Source: Acetomicrobium flavidum | GTDB taxonomy: Bacteria > Synergistota > Synergistia > Synergistales > Acetomicrobiaceae | DNA: 64,000 bases | Direction of reading: 5' to 3' | Assembly: GCF_900129645.1 (NCBI RefSeq) | Contig: NZ_FSQZ01000001.1 | Coordinates: forward strand, 1,328,501 to 1,392,500 | Shown here: piece after piece, positions 35,227 to 44,171 of the stretch | How the letters are laid out: every line of letters begins with the position of its first letter | Numbering within the stretch: the stretch's first letter is position 1 | The notes under the pieces: model-generated | Databases searched by the model: none | What the model was told of the DNA's origin: nothing | Seen by the model: only the letters and a program-made list of their open reading frames with translations | Made by a program: the position numbers and the translations under genes

Positions 35227-36615
35227 TTACTTGCCGACGCAGAACTGACTGAATATGGCATGAATCAGGTCTTCGTCGAAGCTTCTTCCAAGAAGCCTGT
35301 CCAGATAATATTTGGCCTCAAGCAAATTTGAAGCTATTAATTCTTCAGGCTCTCCTGCATGAAGAGAAGCTATTGCATTGTCAACGCAGGCTTGGACATT
35401 TTTTAGCATGTCTATTTGTCTTGCAGTTGCGTTAAAACCTTCATTTATGGCAGAGTCTTTGATCAGCTTTCTTACAATGCGCTCTTTGAGTTCTACGATG
35501 GCATTTTTGTCGAAGGCAGAAAGAACCACTATCTCGCTATCGGGGAGGATGGCCACCAAGTCTTCTTGCGATATCGCCTGTGGTATATCTGCCTTGTTGA
35601 TGGCTACTATGTGGGGATGGTTTTTTATCTCATCGGCCAAATTTAAATCTTCCTGCATAAGCGATTCGCTGCCGTCAATGATCCATAGCTTCAAATCCGC
35701 TTCCTTGAGGGCCCTTTGTGCCATGCCCACTCCGATGGATTCCACGATATCGTCAGTGACCCTTAATCCGGCAGTATCCATGAAGGTTATGGGGATGCCC
35801 CTGTGAACTATCATGCCTTCTACGATGTCCCTGGTTGTTCCTGGAATCGGCGTTACGATCGCCCGTGTCTCGTCAAGCAAGGCATTGAATATGGAGGATT
35901 TGCCTACGTTCGGGCGCCCCACGATCGCAACTTTTATGCCGTCTCTTAACGTCCTGCCCACCTTGCAGCGTGATGCCAAATCCCTAAGGCTTGCGGATAT
36001 TTCGTTCAGCCTTTTTAAAACCTCGTCAGGTGATAGATAGGGTATGTCCTCCTCGGGGAAATCGAGGTTAGCTTCAAGGTTAGCCGATAGATCGAGCAGA
36101 GAGTCGTAAACGACCTCTATGCGTTTTGACAGCTCCCCGCGAAGGGTCCTTGCGGCGGCACGAAGCGCCTCGTCGCTTTTGGCCTTTATTATGCCTAGCA
36201 CGGCCTCGGCCTGTGTCAGATCTATCCTTCCGTTCAAGAAGGCCCTTTGGGTGAATTCGCCGGGCTCGGCGAGGCGAGCTCCATGGGATAGGAGCATGTC
36301 GAGGCACTTTGATGCAACTAGCAACCCGCCATGGCAGTGTATTTCGACCACATCTTCGGCGGTGTAGCTTTTGGGAGCCCTAAACCAAACCCCCAACACC
36401 TCGTCCAAGCAATCGCCGTTTTCGTCAATCAAAAAACCGTTTCTCATGTATCTTGGGGGAGTATCCTTTAGGGGCTTAATTCCCTTGAAGACCTTCTCTG
36501 CCAAATCTAAGGACTGGGGGCCGGAAAGGCGCACTATCGCTATTCCGGCCTCCCCCCAGGCGGTAGATATGGAAGCAATTGTATCGTTATAATCAAAGAA
36601 GCTGCTTTTAGACAA
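35227..36615 (-). CDS. mnmE: tRNA uridine-5-carboxymethylaminomethyl modification GTPase
   Basis: 462 residues, the usual length. With MnmG it modifies U34 of several tRNAs. Order of domains: N-terminal tetrahydrofolate-binding domain, helical domain, an inserted G domain (GRPNVGKSSIFNALL, DTAGLR, NKAD), and the C-terminal FCVGK with the conserved Cys. Convergent with the flavoprotein gene with a 20-bp gap. Confidence 0.97.
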   Translation of the reverse strand: MSKSSFFDYNDTIASISTAWGEAGIAIVRLSGPQSLDLAEKVFKGIKPLKDTPPRYMRNGFLIDENGDCLDEVLGVWFRAPKSYTAEDVVEIHCHGGLLVASKCLDMLLSHGARLAEPGEFTQRAFLNGRIDLTQAEAVLGIIKAKSDEALRAAARTLRGELSKRIEVVYDSLLDLSANLEANLDFPEEDIPYLSPDEVLKRLNEISASLRDLASRCKVGRTLRDGIKVAIVGRPNVGKSSIFNALLDETRAIVTPIPGTTRDIVEGMIVHRGIPITFMDTAGLRVTDDIVESIGVGMAQRALKEADLKLWIIDGSESLMQEDLNLADEIKNHPHIVAINKADIPQAISQEDLVAILPDSEIVVLSAFDKNAIVELKERIVRKLIKDSAINEGFNATARQIDMLKNVQACVDNAIASLHAGEPEELIASNLLEAKYYLDRLLGRSFDEDLIHAIFSQFCVGK

Positions 36616-36699
36616 CCGATATACCCTTTTCGCTCGGAAGATTTTTCCTAACGATTATACCGCATGTTTTAAAGTCAGCAATAAACCTTGGGTAATATG

Positions 36700-37911
36700 C
36701 TATTTCTTCAAAAGCTCCCTCATTGCTTCCCCAAGGCGTTTTATCCCTTCGTCCATATCCTTCGGGGATGCAAAGGTAAAGCACATGCGCAACTCATGCT
36801 CTCCGCCATTTTGGTTAGGATAGAACGATTCTCCTGGCACGAAGGCGACCTTTTTCTCCAATGCCTTGGGATACAGATCTGCGGTCTTTATCGTCTTCAT
36901 CTGAAGCCAATAGAAGAAGCCTCCTCCGGGGGTTACCCACGAAACTTCTTCCAGCGGCAGGTGTTTCCTGAGGCATTCTTCCATGTTATCTCTCTTCTTG
37001 CGGTAATGATCTACTATGTGAGGCAGATACTCGTCGATGTATCCCCTCTTGCAATACTCGTAAACCAAAGCCTGAGCTACGACGCTTGTGCACAGATCGG
37101 TGCCCTGCTTAAAGATGGCCATCTTTCTGATGATATCCTTGTTGCCCACCGCCCATGCCACTCGCGTTCCGGGAGCAAGTATCTTCGAGAAGGTACAGGC
37201 GTGTATGACTAGTCCGGAGTCATCCAATGAAAACAGCGTAGGCAGATCTTCTCCTTCGAATCGGATGTATGCGTAAGGATCGTCTTCCAGTATGGCGATT
37301 CCATATTTTTGGGCTATCTCGACCAGTTTTTTCCGTTTCTCTAAGGACATCGTGCAGCCGAGCGGGTTGTGAAAGTTGGGTATGGTATAGATGAACTTTA
37401 CGTGTTTTCCCTGGGATAGGGCCTCCTCTATCTTGTTCGGTAGCTGGTCTACCAACATGCCTTCGGCATCGCATGGAACGGTCAGAAAATGAGCGCCATG
37501 ATTGTGCATGGTCAAAGTAGTTCCCACAAAGGTGGGTTCTTCCGTTATCACCAGGTCTCCCTTGTCGATTAGAGCCCAGCAAAGCAAGTCCACTACCTGG
37601 GTTGATCCGGTCGTTATCAACAGTTCGTCTTGCGAAAGTGATCGACCCATCCTAGGTGCCAACCATGAGCAGAGAAATTCCTTCAATGGAGCATATCCCT
37701 CGGTTGTACCGTATTGAAGCACATCTTTGCCCTGTTCCTTAAGGATGCTGGCGCACTCATAAAACAGGTCAACGGGGAAGGATTGGGGATCGGGGTTGCC
37801 CCCCGCGAAGGAGATCATCCCAGGTTGCCTTATCACATGCAACATTTCTCTTATCGGAGAAGGCCTCAAAGTGCTTATCCGTTTGCTGTACAACTTTTCC
37901 CAAGCGCTCAT
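36700..37911 (-). CDS. PLP aminotransferase, LysN/2-aminoadipate type
   Basis: 403 residues. Fold type I aminotransferase without a DNA-binding domain: start SKRISTLRPSPIREMLHV, FAGGNPDPQSFP, YGTTEGYAPLKEFL, IYTIPNFHNPLGCTMS, EDDPYAYIRF and the PLP Lys in ACTFSKILAPGTRVAW. The group acts on 2-aminoadipate, aromatic or branched amino acids. Neighbours give no substrate clue. Confidence 0.88.
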   Translation of the reverse strand: MSAWEKLYSKRISTLRPSPIREMLHVIRQPGMISFAGGNPDPQSFPVDLFYECASILKEQGKDVLQYGTTEGYAPLKEFLCSWLAPRMGRSLSQDELLITTGSTQVVDLLCWALIDKGDLVITEEPTFVGTTLTMHNHGAHFLTVPCDAEGMLVDQLPNKIEEALSQGKHVKFIYTIPNFHNPLGCTMSLEKRKKLVEIAQKYGIAILEDDPYAYIRFEGEDLPTLFSLDDSGLVIHACTFSKILAPGTRVAWAVGNKDIIRKMAIFKQGTDLCTSVVAQALVYEYCKRGYIDEYLPHIVDHYRKKRDNMEECLRKHLPLEEVSWVTPGGGFFYWLQMKTIKTADLYPKALEKKVAFVPGESFYPNQNGGEHELRMCFTFASPKDMDEGIKRLGEAMRELLKK

Positions 37912-38094
37912 AACTTTCGCCTCCTAGAATTATTATGGATCAACCCTAACTTAACCAATATTGGGAAATCACTTAATATTATAACATGCAATTTTTATAG
38001 CATGCAATCTAGTAGGCAGTCGAAGTATTTTGCCGTGCCCAAAATGGTGTAAAATATCATAAACACTCAAACCTCAGGAGGTGCTTGTAAACCG

Positions 38095-39312
38095 ATGAAA
38101 AGAATGGATCTGCTTAGCGAGTTGGTCCTGGAAAATCAGACGAAGTTAGTGCTGTTTGTGATAGATGGACTTGGCGGCTTGCCTGGCAAGGACGGTAAGA
38201 CCGAGCTTGAAGCGGCCTCTACGCCAAACTTGGACAAGTTGGCCGCTAAAAGCGAAACCGGGTTGTTGCAGATGATTGAGGCGGGCATTACGCCAGGAAG
38301 CGGTCCCGGACATTTAGCGCTCTTCGGATATGACCCCCTTGAGTTTCGTATTGGGCGGGGGATACTTGAGGCCTTGGGGGTGGGGGCTCATGTTGCCCCT
38401 CAGGAAGTGTGTGCAAGGGGAAACTTTGCCACCTGGGGACCTGGCGATGTTGTCTTGGACAGAAGGGCAGGTCGTATATCGACAGAAAAGAACAAAGAGC
38501 TAATATCCTTCCTAGCAGAAAACATAAAAGAGATACGCGGGGTCAAGGTGAGGCTATATCCCGGTGAAGAGCATAGGTTCGTCGTCGTGTTTTCGGGAGA
38601 TAATTTGTCCGAAGAGGTGGAAGATGCCGATCCCCAAAAGAATGGCCTTCCCATGAGGTGGGCAAATCCCTCCTCTGCCAGGGGAAACTTGATGGCCACT
38701 ATAGCTAACGAGTTCATCAAGAGGGTCAGAGAATTGTTGGCAAAAGAGGAGCATGCTAACGGATGCCTGCTCAGGGGGTTCTCTCAAGCGCCCCATATGC
38801 CAATGCTAAGCCAATTGTATAAGATCAAGCCGGTTGCCATTGCTACGTATCCCATGTATAAGGGCATAGCACGTTTAGTCGGCATGGATGTAGTCGATGT
38901 GGTAGATAGGGAGCATAGCCTCGAAGGCCTTTTTGAGGCTTTGTCGTCGCAATGGGACAAATATGATTTCTTTTACGTGCATGTTAAATACGCCGATAGT
39001 TACGGTGAGGATGGCAATTACGATGCCAAAAGGGAAATCATCGAGAGGTTCGATTCGCTGCTTCCTAAGGCGTTGGAGCTAAAGCCTGACGTCTTGGTGG
39101 TTACGGGGGATCACAGCACTCCCAGTCGACTGAAGAGCCATTCGTGGCATCCCGTGCCGGTGTTGCTGTCCAGCCCCTTTGTTCGACCCAGCGGTGGTGC
39201 GGCCTTTGGCGAAAGAACATGTGCTAGCGGTACGCTTGGGATAATGCCTGCATACCATCTTATGGGTTTGATGTTAGCCCATGGATTGAGGTTGGCCAAA
39301 TATGGAGCATGA
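38095..39312 (+). CDS. apgM: 2,3-bisphosphoglycerate-independent phosphoglycerate mutase, archaeal type
   Basis: 405 residues, the length of the archaeal-type enzyme. Interconverts 3- and 2-phosphoglycerate. Metal-binding Asp24 (VIDGLGG), the nucleophile Ser69 in TPGSGPGHLALFGYD, and the C-terminal TGDHSTPSRLKSHSWHPVP metal ligands are all visible. AGGAGGTG precedes the ATG. The next gene begins 7 bp later, so it leads an operon with two PEP/pyruvate-binding proteins. Confidence 0.94.
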   Translation: MKRMDLLSELVLENQTKLVLFVIDGLGGLPGKDGKTELEAASTPNLDKLAAKSETGLLQMIEAGITPGSGPGHLALFGYDPLEFRIGRGILEALGVGAHVAPQEVCARGNFATWGPGDVVLDRRAGRISTEKNKELISFLAENIKEIRGVKVRLYPGEEHRFVVVFSGDNLSEEVEDADPQKNGLPMRWANPSSARGNLMATIANEFIKRVRELLAKEEHANGCLLRGFSQAPHMPMLSQLYKIKPVAIATYPMYKGIARLVGMDVVDVVDREHSLEGLFEALSSQWDKYDFFYVHVKYADSYGEDGNYDAKREIIERFDSLLPKALELKPDVLVVTGDHSTPSRLKSHSWHPVPVLLSSPFVRPSGGAAFGERTCASGTLGIMPAYHLMGLMLAHGLRLAKYGA

Positions 39313-39318
39313 GTCAAG

Positions 39319-41019
39319 ATGAGCGGCGCACCATATGCAAGTTATGACGGCAAGGAATTCTATCGTTCCAGGAATTGGCTGATAGGAGACGGAGAAGTGG
39401 GCGGCAAGGCCAAGGGCGTGGCCTTTGCAGTTGAGACTTTGCAGTCAAGTCCCTTGAAAGACCAGGTGCGTTTCCCTGAGATAACTTACGTCTTAACTAC
39501 AGAGGCATTCAATGACTTTATGGTGCGCAACAATTTGGAGCCCATAGTAAGGGGGGCTCAAACATTCGAGGAGATCGAGAGGGCCTTTGAAGCTGCCAGC
39601 TTCCCGAATAGTTTGCGAGATACCCTTACGTTGATATTGTCCGACATAAGGACTCCGATAGCGGTTAGATCTTCCTCCGTTTTGGAGGACGATTTGGCAT
39701 ATTCGTTTGCGGGAAAATATTCGACCAGGTTTTTTGGAAACAGCGGAGATAAGGAATACGGGTTACACAGGTTTGAGAGGGCCATTAAGTTGGTCTATGC
39801 ATCTACATTTAACCCTTCCGCAAAGGAATATCGCAGGAAACACGGGATTAAGTTGGCACAGGAACGGATGGCTGTGATAATACAGCCCATAGTAGGAAAA
39901 GTACGTGAGGAATTGTATTATCCGGAGTTAGCGGGTGTCGCCTTTTCCAAGGTATATCGTCGTCCCAGCCCCAGGGTAAAGAAGGATGACGGCCTACTGC
40001 GTCTCTGTTTCGGCTTGGGGACCAAAGCGGTTGCCAGGGCCAATGCAAAGGTCTTTTACTTAAGCTTCCTTGGGCTCAAGGTTGAGGGAAGCAAAACAAG
40101 CGATGTCATAGCTCACGCTCAAGATGAGTTCGACTATATCGACATGAAAAAGGGATTTTTTTCCACCCGCAAGATAGATCTCGCACTGGATCACATCAAA
40201 TCCCATCATAAGAACGCCTCCGCTTTTTTGGAGTTGAGCGATGGGGAAATGTTTTACTGGTTACATGGGGCGACAGATGTAAATGGATTACGGCCGGTCA
40301 TGACCTTTTCTGGATTTCCTAGGCGTTTCTCAAGGTTTTTTGTGAGAATACGCTCGTTGTTGAAGGTCATGGAAGAAAGGGCAGGATTACCAGTAGATTT
40401 GGAGTTTACATACGATACGGAAGACGATCATTTAGCCCTCGTTCAGATGAGACCCTTGGCCACCTTTGAGGAGTGGGAAAACGTAGAGATACCAAAGGTG
40501 TCGCAAGAAAGGATCGTATTACGGGGCAATAGGATGATATCCAATGGCAAATTGACCGGCATCCGTCATTTGGTATTTGTAGCCCCGGAGCTTTACATGT
40601 CCTCAGGGGACTACTTTCAAGTGGCAAGAGCCATAGGCGAGATCAACGCAAAGTTGTCAGGCGAAAGGTACATATTGGTGGGTCCTGGAAGATGGGGAAG
40701 CACTAATCCATTGCTCGGCGTCCCCGTTACATACGGAGAGATATCCGGTTGTGGTTGTATTGTTGAATTAAGCGTTCCAAATGCAGGCATTATGCCCGAG
40801 TTGTCTTACGGTTCTCACTTTTTCCTCGACCTGGATACCGATAAAATTCTATATTTACCGATTTTCTGCGGAGAAGAGGGCAACATATATAATGTGGAAT
40901 GGCTAAACAGCCATCCCTTTATAAGCGAAAGACATGGGGCAGTCAGAATTTACGAGGGTAGTTTTGGGGTTTACCTAAATGGTGAACAAGAGGTGGGGAT
41001 CGTCGTCGATGAGACCTAA
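39319..41019 (+). CDS. PEP/pyruvate-binding-domain protein, copy 1
   Basis: 566 residues. The N-terminal and middle parts follow the ATP-grasp nucleotide-binding domain of PEP synthase and pyruvate phosphate dikinase: GEVGGKAKGVAFA, IAVRSSSVLEDDLAYSFAGKY, and the VDLEFTYDTEDDHLALVQMRPL end. The swivelling phosphohistidine domain and the PEP barrel are both missing; instead there is a distinct C-terminal domain with YILVGPGRWGSTNPLLGVP and MPELSYGSHFF. It therefore cannot be a complete PEP synthase. It is paired with a paralogue and follows apgM, hinting at a role near the PEP node; function unknown. Confidence 0.82.
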   Translation: MSGAPYASYDGKEFYRSRNWLIGDGEVGGKAKGVAFAVETLQSSPLKDQVRFPEITYVLTTEAFNDFMVRNNLEPIVRGAQTFEEIERAFEAASFPNSLRDTLTLILSDIRTPIAVRSSSVLEDDLAYSFAGKYSTRFFGNSGDKEYGLHRFERAIKLVYASTFNPSAKEYRRKHGIKLAQERMAVIIQPIVGKVREELYYPELAGVAFSKVYRRPSPRVKKDDGLLRLCFGLGTKAVARANAKVFYLSFLGLKVEGSKTSDVIAHAQDEFDYIDMKKGFFSTRKIDLALDHIKSHHKNASAFLELSDGEMFYWLHGATDVNGLRPVMTFSGFPRRFSRFFVRIRSLLKVMEERAGLPVDLEFTYDTEDDHLALVQMRPLATFEEWENVEIPKVSQERIVLRGNRMISNGKLTGIRHLVFVAPELYMSSGDYFQVARAIGEINAKLSGERYILVGPGRWGSTNPLLGVPVTYGEISGCGCIVELSVPNAGIMPELSYGSHFFLDLDTDKILYLPIFCGEEGNIYNVEWLNSHPFISERHGAVRIYEGSFGVYLNGEQEVGIVVDET

Positions 41020-41034
41020 AGGAGGTATAAAGTT

Positions 41035-42828
41035 GTGGAGCTTGGAGCTTCAGATAGAGTGCAAGAGGATAAATTAGCTCGCTACTTTTCGTGGGATCCC
41101 TTAAAGGACGCAAGGTTTTCAGGCTCTGTAGTAGGTGAGGGCCACATAGGAGGAAAGGGAAGATCGCTTCTTTTTGGTATGAAAGTGCTTCGCGATAGCG
41201 GAGATGAGGAATTGGCTAGCGTCGAAATGCCGGAATCCATTTTCATAAGTGTCGAGGTTTTTGAGGAGTTTTTGGAGCAGATAAAAAATTTAAACGATAT
41301 CATAAAAAGCGATCCCGATGAGATAGAAAAGGTGTTTCTCGCCTATGAACTTCCTCCTTACGTAAGGCAGCGCTTGGCTTATTTTTTGTCAGAAGTTAAT
41401 TTCCCCGTTGCGGTACGGTCATCCTCGTTGCTGGAGGATTCTCTCAAATACTCCTTTGCCGGTAAATATAGATCTAGGCTGTTGCATGCAGAGGGAGATT
41501 TAGCCAGGCGAACTTTGCTCGTGGAAAACGAAATAAAGCGCATATACGCCAGGACGTTTTTCCCTACTGCCGTCGAATATCGATGCAAACACGGACTTGG
41601 TGAGGACAAGATGGGTATCATACTCATGCGGGCAGCCGGAGAATGGAGGGGTCGATATTATTTCCCAACGACAGCTGGGGTGGGATATTCTCTCAATTTA
41701 AGAAGATGGAGCACTCGCTTAAAGGCTGAAGACGGATTAATAAGGCTTGTCTTCGGTTTGGGCACGATGAGCACCAGGCGCGGTTACGCTAGAATATTTT
41801 CCCTTACCAATCCCTGCCTCAGGCCTGAGGGCCATAATCCCTACAACGTCATGAGACATGCCCAGGAATGCTTTCAGATGATCGACGGCATAAAAGGCGA
41901 TGTCGTAACCTATAACATTAACGACCCCGGGGTGCTCGACTATCTTTGGAAATATTACGGCAAAGAACTTGGAGAATACGTTCAGGTATATCGAGAAGAA
42001 GATGAGAAAGGTTATTGGGAGAATCTCGATTTAACGTACAGTAAATATAATGTCGACGACACGAGCAAGGTCTGCATTACCTTTGAGAGGTTTACAAAGC
42101 ACAACTACGATTTCTTCAAGAGAATGCGAAAGCTTCTGGGTTGCTTAGAACATTCCATTGGAGCTCCGGTAGATGTGGAGTTTGCTTACGAACCCAAGGC
42201 CAAAAAGTTGGAGCTTCTTCAAGCCAGACCGCTGTGGGTCGAATCCCAGACTGTTAACCTGGACGATGCTAATTTGATCGGAAAGAAGATCATCCTTAAA
42301 GCCGATAGAATGGTTACCGATGGACAGGCCAAGGGCATCCCGTATCTGATTTACGTGGATCATAAGATATATGTCACTGCGACAAACAAATATGAAATAG
42401 CCAGGATAATAGGTGAAATAAATAAAAAACTTGGTCCAAATCAATATATATTAGTAGCTCCAGGTAGGGTTGGATCCAGCAACCCAGCTCTGGGGGTTCC
42501 CATTCAATACAACGAACTGACGAACTGCAAGTGTATTGTAGAAGTGGGCATCCCCACCCTAGGGTTTATGCCTGAACTATCCTACGGAACGCATTTTTAT
42601 TCAGACTTGGAAGTGGACAATGTTCTCTATATGCCCGTCTTTGCCGGAGAGAAGGACAATGTATTTAATGAAGATTGGTTCGAATCGACTCCCTGCGAAA
42701 GGCTGCCGGGCTTGGGCATCAGGATATATAAGGGCAAATTCGACGTTTACATGAGTTGTGCCAAAAACGTTGGTGTCGTTGTCGCGGAGGAAGATGGGCG
42801 TAATGGGAAAGACGTGGATAATAGATGA
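41035..42828 (+). CDS. PEP/pyruvate-binding-domain protein, copy 2
   Basis: 597 residues, clear paralogue of the preceding gene along its whole length: GHIGGKGRSLLFG, VAVRSSSLLEDSLKYSFAGKY, VEFAYEPKAKKLELLQARPL and the C-terminal YILVAPGRVGSSNPALGVP, FMPELSYGTHFY. It has an insertion of some 30 residues around 305-335 (DEKGYWENLDLTYSKY region). GTG start behind AAAGGAGGT, 15 bp after copy 1. Like its neighbour it lacks the His-swivel and barrel domains. The two may form a heteromer (inference). Confidence 0.82.
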   Translation: MELGASDRVQEDKLARYFSWDPLKDARFSGSVVGEGHIGGKGRSLLFGMKVLRDSGDEELASVEMPESIFISVEVFEEFLEQIKNLNDIIKSDPDEIEKVFLAYELPPYVRQRLAYFLSEVNFPVAVRSSSLLEDSLKYSFAGKYRSRLLHAEGDLARRTLLVENEIKRIYARTFFPTAVEYRCKHGLGEDKMGIILMRAAGEWRGRYYFPTTAGVGYSLNLRRWSTRLKAEDGLIRLVFGLGTMSTRRGYARIFSLTNPCLRPEGHNPYNVMRHAQECFQMIDGIKGDVVTYNINDPGVLDYLWKYYGKELGEYVQVYREEDEKGYWENLDLTYSKYNVDDTSKVCITFERFTKHNYDFFKRMRKLLGCLEHSIGAPVDVEFAYEPKAKKLELLQARPLWVESQTVNLDDANLIGKKIILKADRMVTDGQAKGIPYLIYVDHKIYVTATNKYEIARIIGEINKKLGPNQYILVAPGRVGSSNPALGVPIQYNELTNCKCIVEVGIPTLGFMPELSYGTHFYSDLEVDNVLYMPVFAGEKDNVFNEDWFESTPCERLPGLGIRIYKGKFDVYMSCAKNVGVVVAEEDGRNGKDVDNR

Positions 42829-43723
42829 GAACTTTGATGGCGTAAGGTTAGACAGGTTTTTGCGAAGAAATTATCCCCATATCCCTTTGGGTGCCATCAT
42901 GCGTGCAATTAGAACGGGGGAGGTTAGGGTTAACGGAAGCAAGGCTATCCCCTCCTATCGTCTAGGCGAAAAAGATCGGGTTCATGTGCCCTTTGAGGAT
43001 CATGTGCCCCAAAAGGCCTCCTTAGGCCCTAGCAAGGGGGCTTTGGATGTTGTGTATATGAATGAGAATATCATGGTTATAAACAAACCTTGCGGTCTTT
43101 TAAGTCAACCGGCATCTAGGGGTGAAGATTCCGTGGTAAACAGGGCCATTGGCTTAATAAATAGGCATAAAGGCGAATTTGCCCCTACCCCCGTCCATCG
43201 ATTGGACAGGAATGTGTCCGGCGTTATGGTGCTCGCTCTAAATCTTCCATCGTTAAGGGCTTTGACGAAGCTGTTTAGAGATAGAAAGGTCATTAAAAAA
43301 TATCTGGCTATAGTGAAGGGCACTTTGATTGGGGAGGGCGAAATTGACGTCTCGTTAAAAAAGGACGAACGCTTCCTAAAGTCGGTGGCCTGCGAGGGTG
43401 ATGGCAAGAAGTCAATTACGATGTATAAAAGTTTATATGCAGGCGAAAGAGCTTCTTTGGTCGAGTTGGAGTTGCTTACGGGAAGACCTCATCAATTAAG
43501 GGCACATCTATCGTACATCGGACATCCCATCATAGGGGACATTAAGTATGGCGGTTATAAGGAGGGCGTAAAGAGGCCTATGTTACATGCTCACGTCCTT
43601 GAGTTTTTGATGCACGATAGCGATTTGGACTATTTGTCTGGGAAAAAGTTCACCGCTCACGTCCCCAAAGATATGACGGAAACTTTGAAGCTTTTTCAAA
43701 TTGACCCTAATATACCATACTAG
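42794..43723 (+). CDS. RluA-family 23S rRNA/tRNA pseudouridine synthase
   Basis: About 309 residues. An N-terminal S4 domain (VRLDRFLRRNYPHIPLGAI ... VRVNGSKA) is followed by the catalytic domain with HRLDRNVSGVMVLA (catalytic Asp) and GRPHQLRAHLSYIGHPIIGD. It is of the RluC/RluD type; the target uridines are not known. The start is ATG 42794 or 42803, behind GGAGG at 42786; both lie within the end of the preceding gene, so translation is coupled. Confidence 0.88.
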   Translation: MGVMGKTWIIDENFDGVRLDRFLRRNYPHIPLGAIMRAIRTGEVRVNGSKAIPSYRLGEKDRVHVPFEDHVPQKASLGPSKGALDVVYMNENIMVINKPCGLLSQPASRGEDSVVNRAIGLINRHKGEFAPTPVHRLDRNVSGVMVLALNLPSLRALTKLFRDRKVIKKYLAIVKGTLIGEGEIDVSLKKDERFLKSVACEGDGKKSITMYKSLYAGERASLVELELLTGRPHQLRAHLSYIGHPIIGDIKYGGYKEGVKRPMLHAHVLEFLMHDSDLDYLSGKKFTAHVPKDMTETLKLFQIDPNIPY

Positions 43724-43737
43724 GTATATGTTATAAT
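43710..43737 (+). promoter_or_regulatory. Extended -10 promoter and operator-like palindrome before the selenoprotein gene
   Basis: TGTTATAAT (43729-43737) is a perfect -10 with the TGn extension; no good -35 is present, as expected for extended -10 promoters. Just upstream ATATACC (43710-43716) and GGTATAT (43723-43729) form a 7-bp inverted repeat with a 6-bp spacer overlapping the end of the RluA gene. A regulator bound there would cover the promoter. Confidence 0.5.
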
Positions 43738-43772
43738 TAGTTGACGGCAATTATTACATGGGGGTGAATGAC

Positions 43773-44099
43773 ATGGAAGATACTGGAAAGTTAGTTATTT
43801 CCTTATCCGAGGCAGCCCGCAAAAAGTTTTCGGAACTTGGCAACGAAGGCTACATCTCCATTCAAAGAGTTGGGCGAGGCTGATCGGCTTACTATGCTGC
43901 CCTCGTTGAGGGCGGAAAGCCTCAAAATATTGAGGATTACATTCAAGTGGCCGATGGGGATTTGGTGCTATGGGTCCCAAGGGGAATGCAATTCCAGGAC
44001 GACAAGATAGATGTCGATGTGTTGCGTTCAATATGGGGATCAAGACTGCTGGTAAAATCCGTTGCATTGCCAGCATCTAGTTGTTCCGCTGACATTTAG
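43773..44099 (+). CDS. HesB/IscA-like selenoprotein (in-frame UGA read as selenocysteine)
   Basis: 108 codons plus TAG if UGA 43881-43883 (codon 37) is read through. Before it the frame reads ISLSEAARKKFSELGNEGY, an A-type carrier start; at the UGA the motif is GRGUS, the place of the first conserved Cys (GGCSG) of HesB/IscA; after it the frame stays open for 71 more codons with DYIQVADGDLVLWVPRG, FQDDKIDVD and a single Cys near the end (SSCSADI). A SECIS-like hairpin follows the UGA. HesB-like proteins are an established bacterial selenoprotein family. Function is unknown; a redox or Fe-S role is possible. GGGGGTG lies before ATG 43773. A conventional gene caller would split or miss it. Confidence 0.85.
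43881..43921 (+). promoter_or_regulatory. Bacterial SECIS-like element
   Basis: Right after the in-frame UGA: lower stem GGCTT/AAGCC (43886-43890, 43917-43921), internal loop, upper 6-bp stem GCCCTC/GAGGGC (43899-43904, 43908-43913) and apical loop GTT beginning with G. Twenty-one bases separate UGA from the loop. Stem, G in the first loop position and distance agree with the bacterial SECIS consensus recognised by SelB. Confidence 0.8.
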
Positions 44100-44171
44100 T
44101 TAGATTATCAAAGGCAACAAGCTTTCCTGGCGGGCGCACTAAAATTGATGCACATGTGATAGACTTTAAGC

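Noticed and set aside
43773..43883. The selenoprotein frame as a pseudogene or two short ORFs
   Set aside because: The frame stays open and family-like on both sides of one TGA, and a SECIS-like hairpin is correctly placed; a random nonsense mutation would not create that hairpin.
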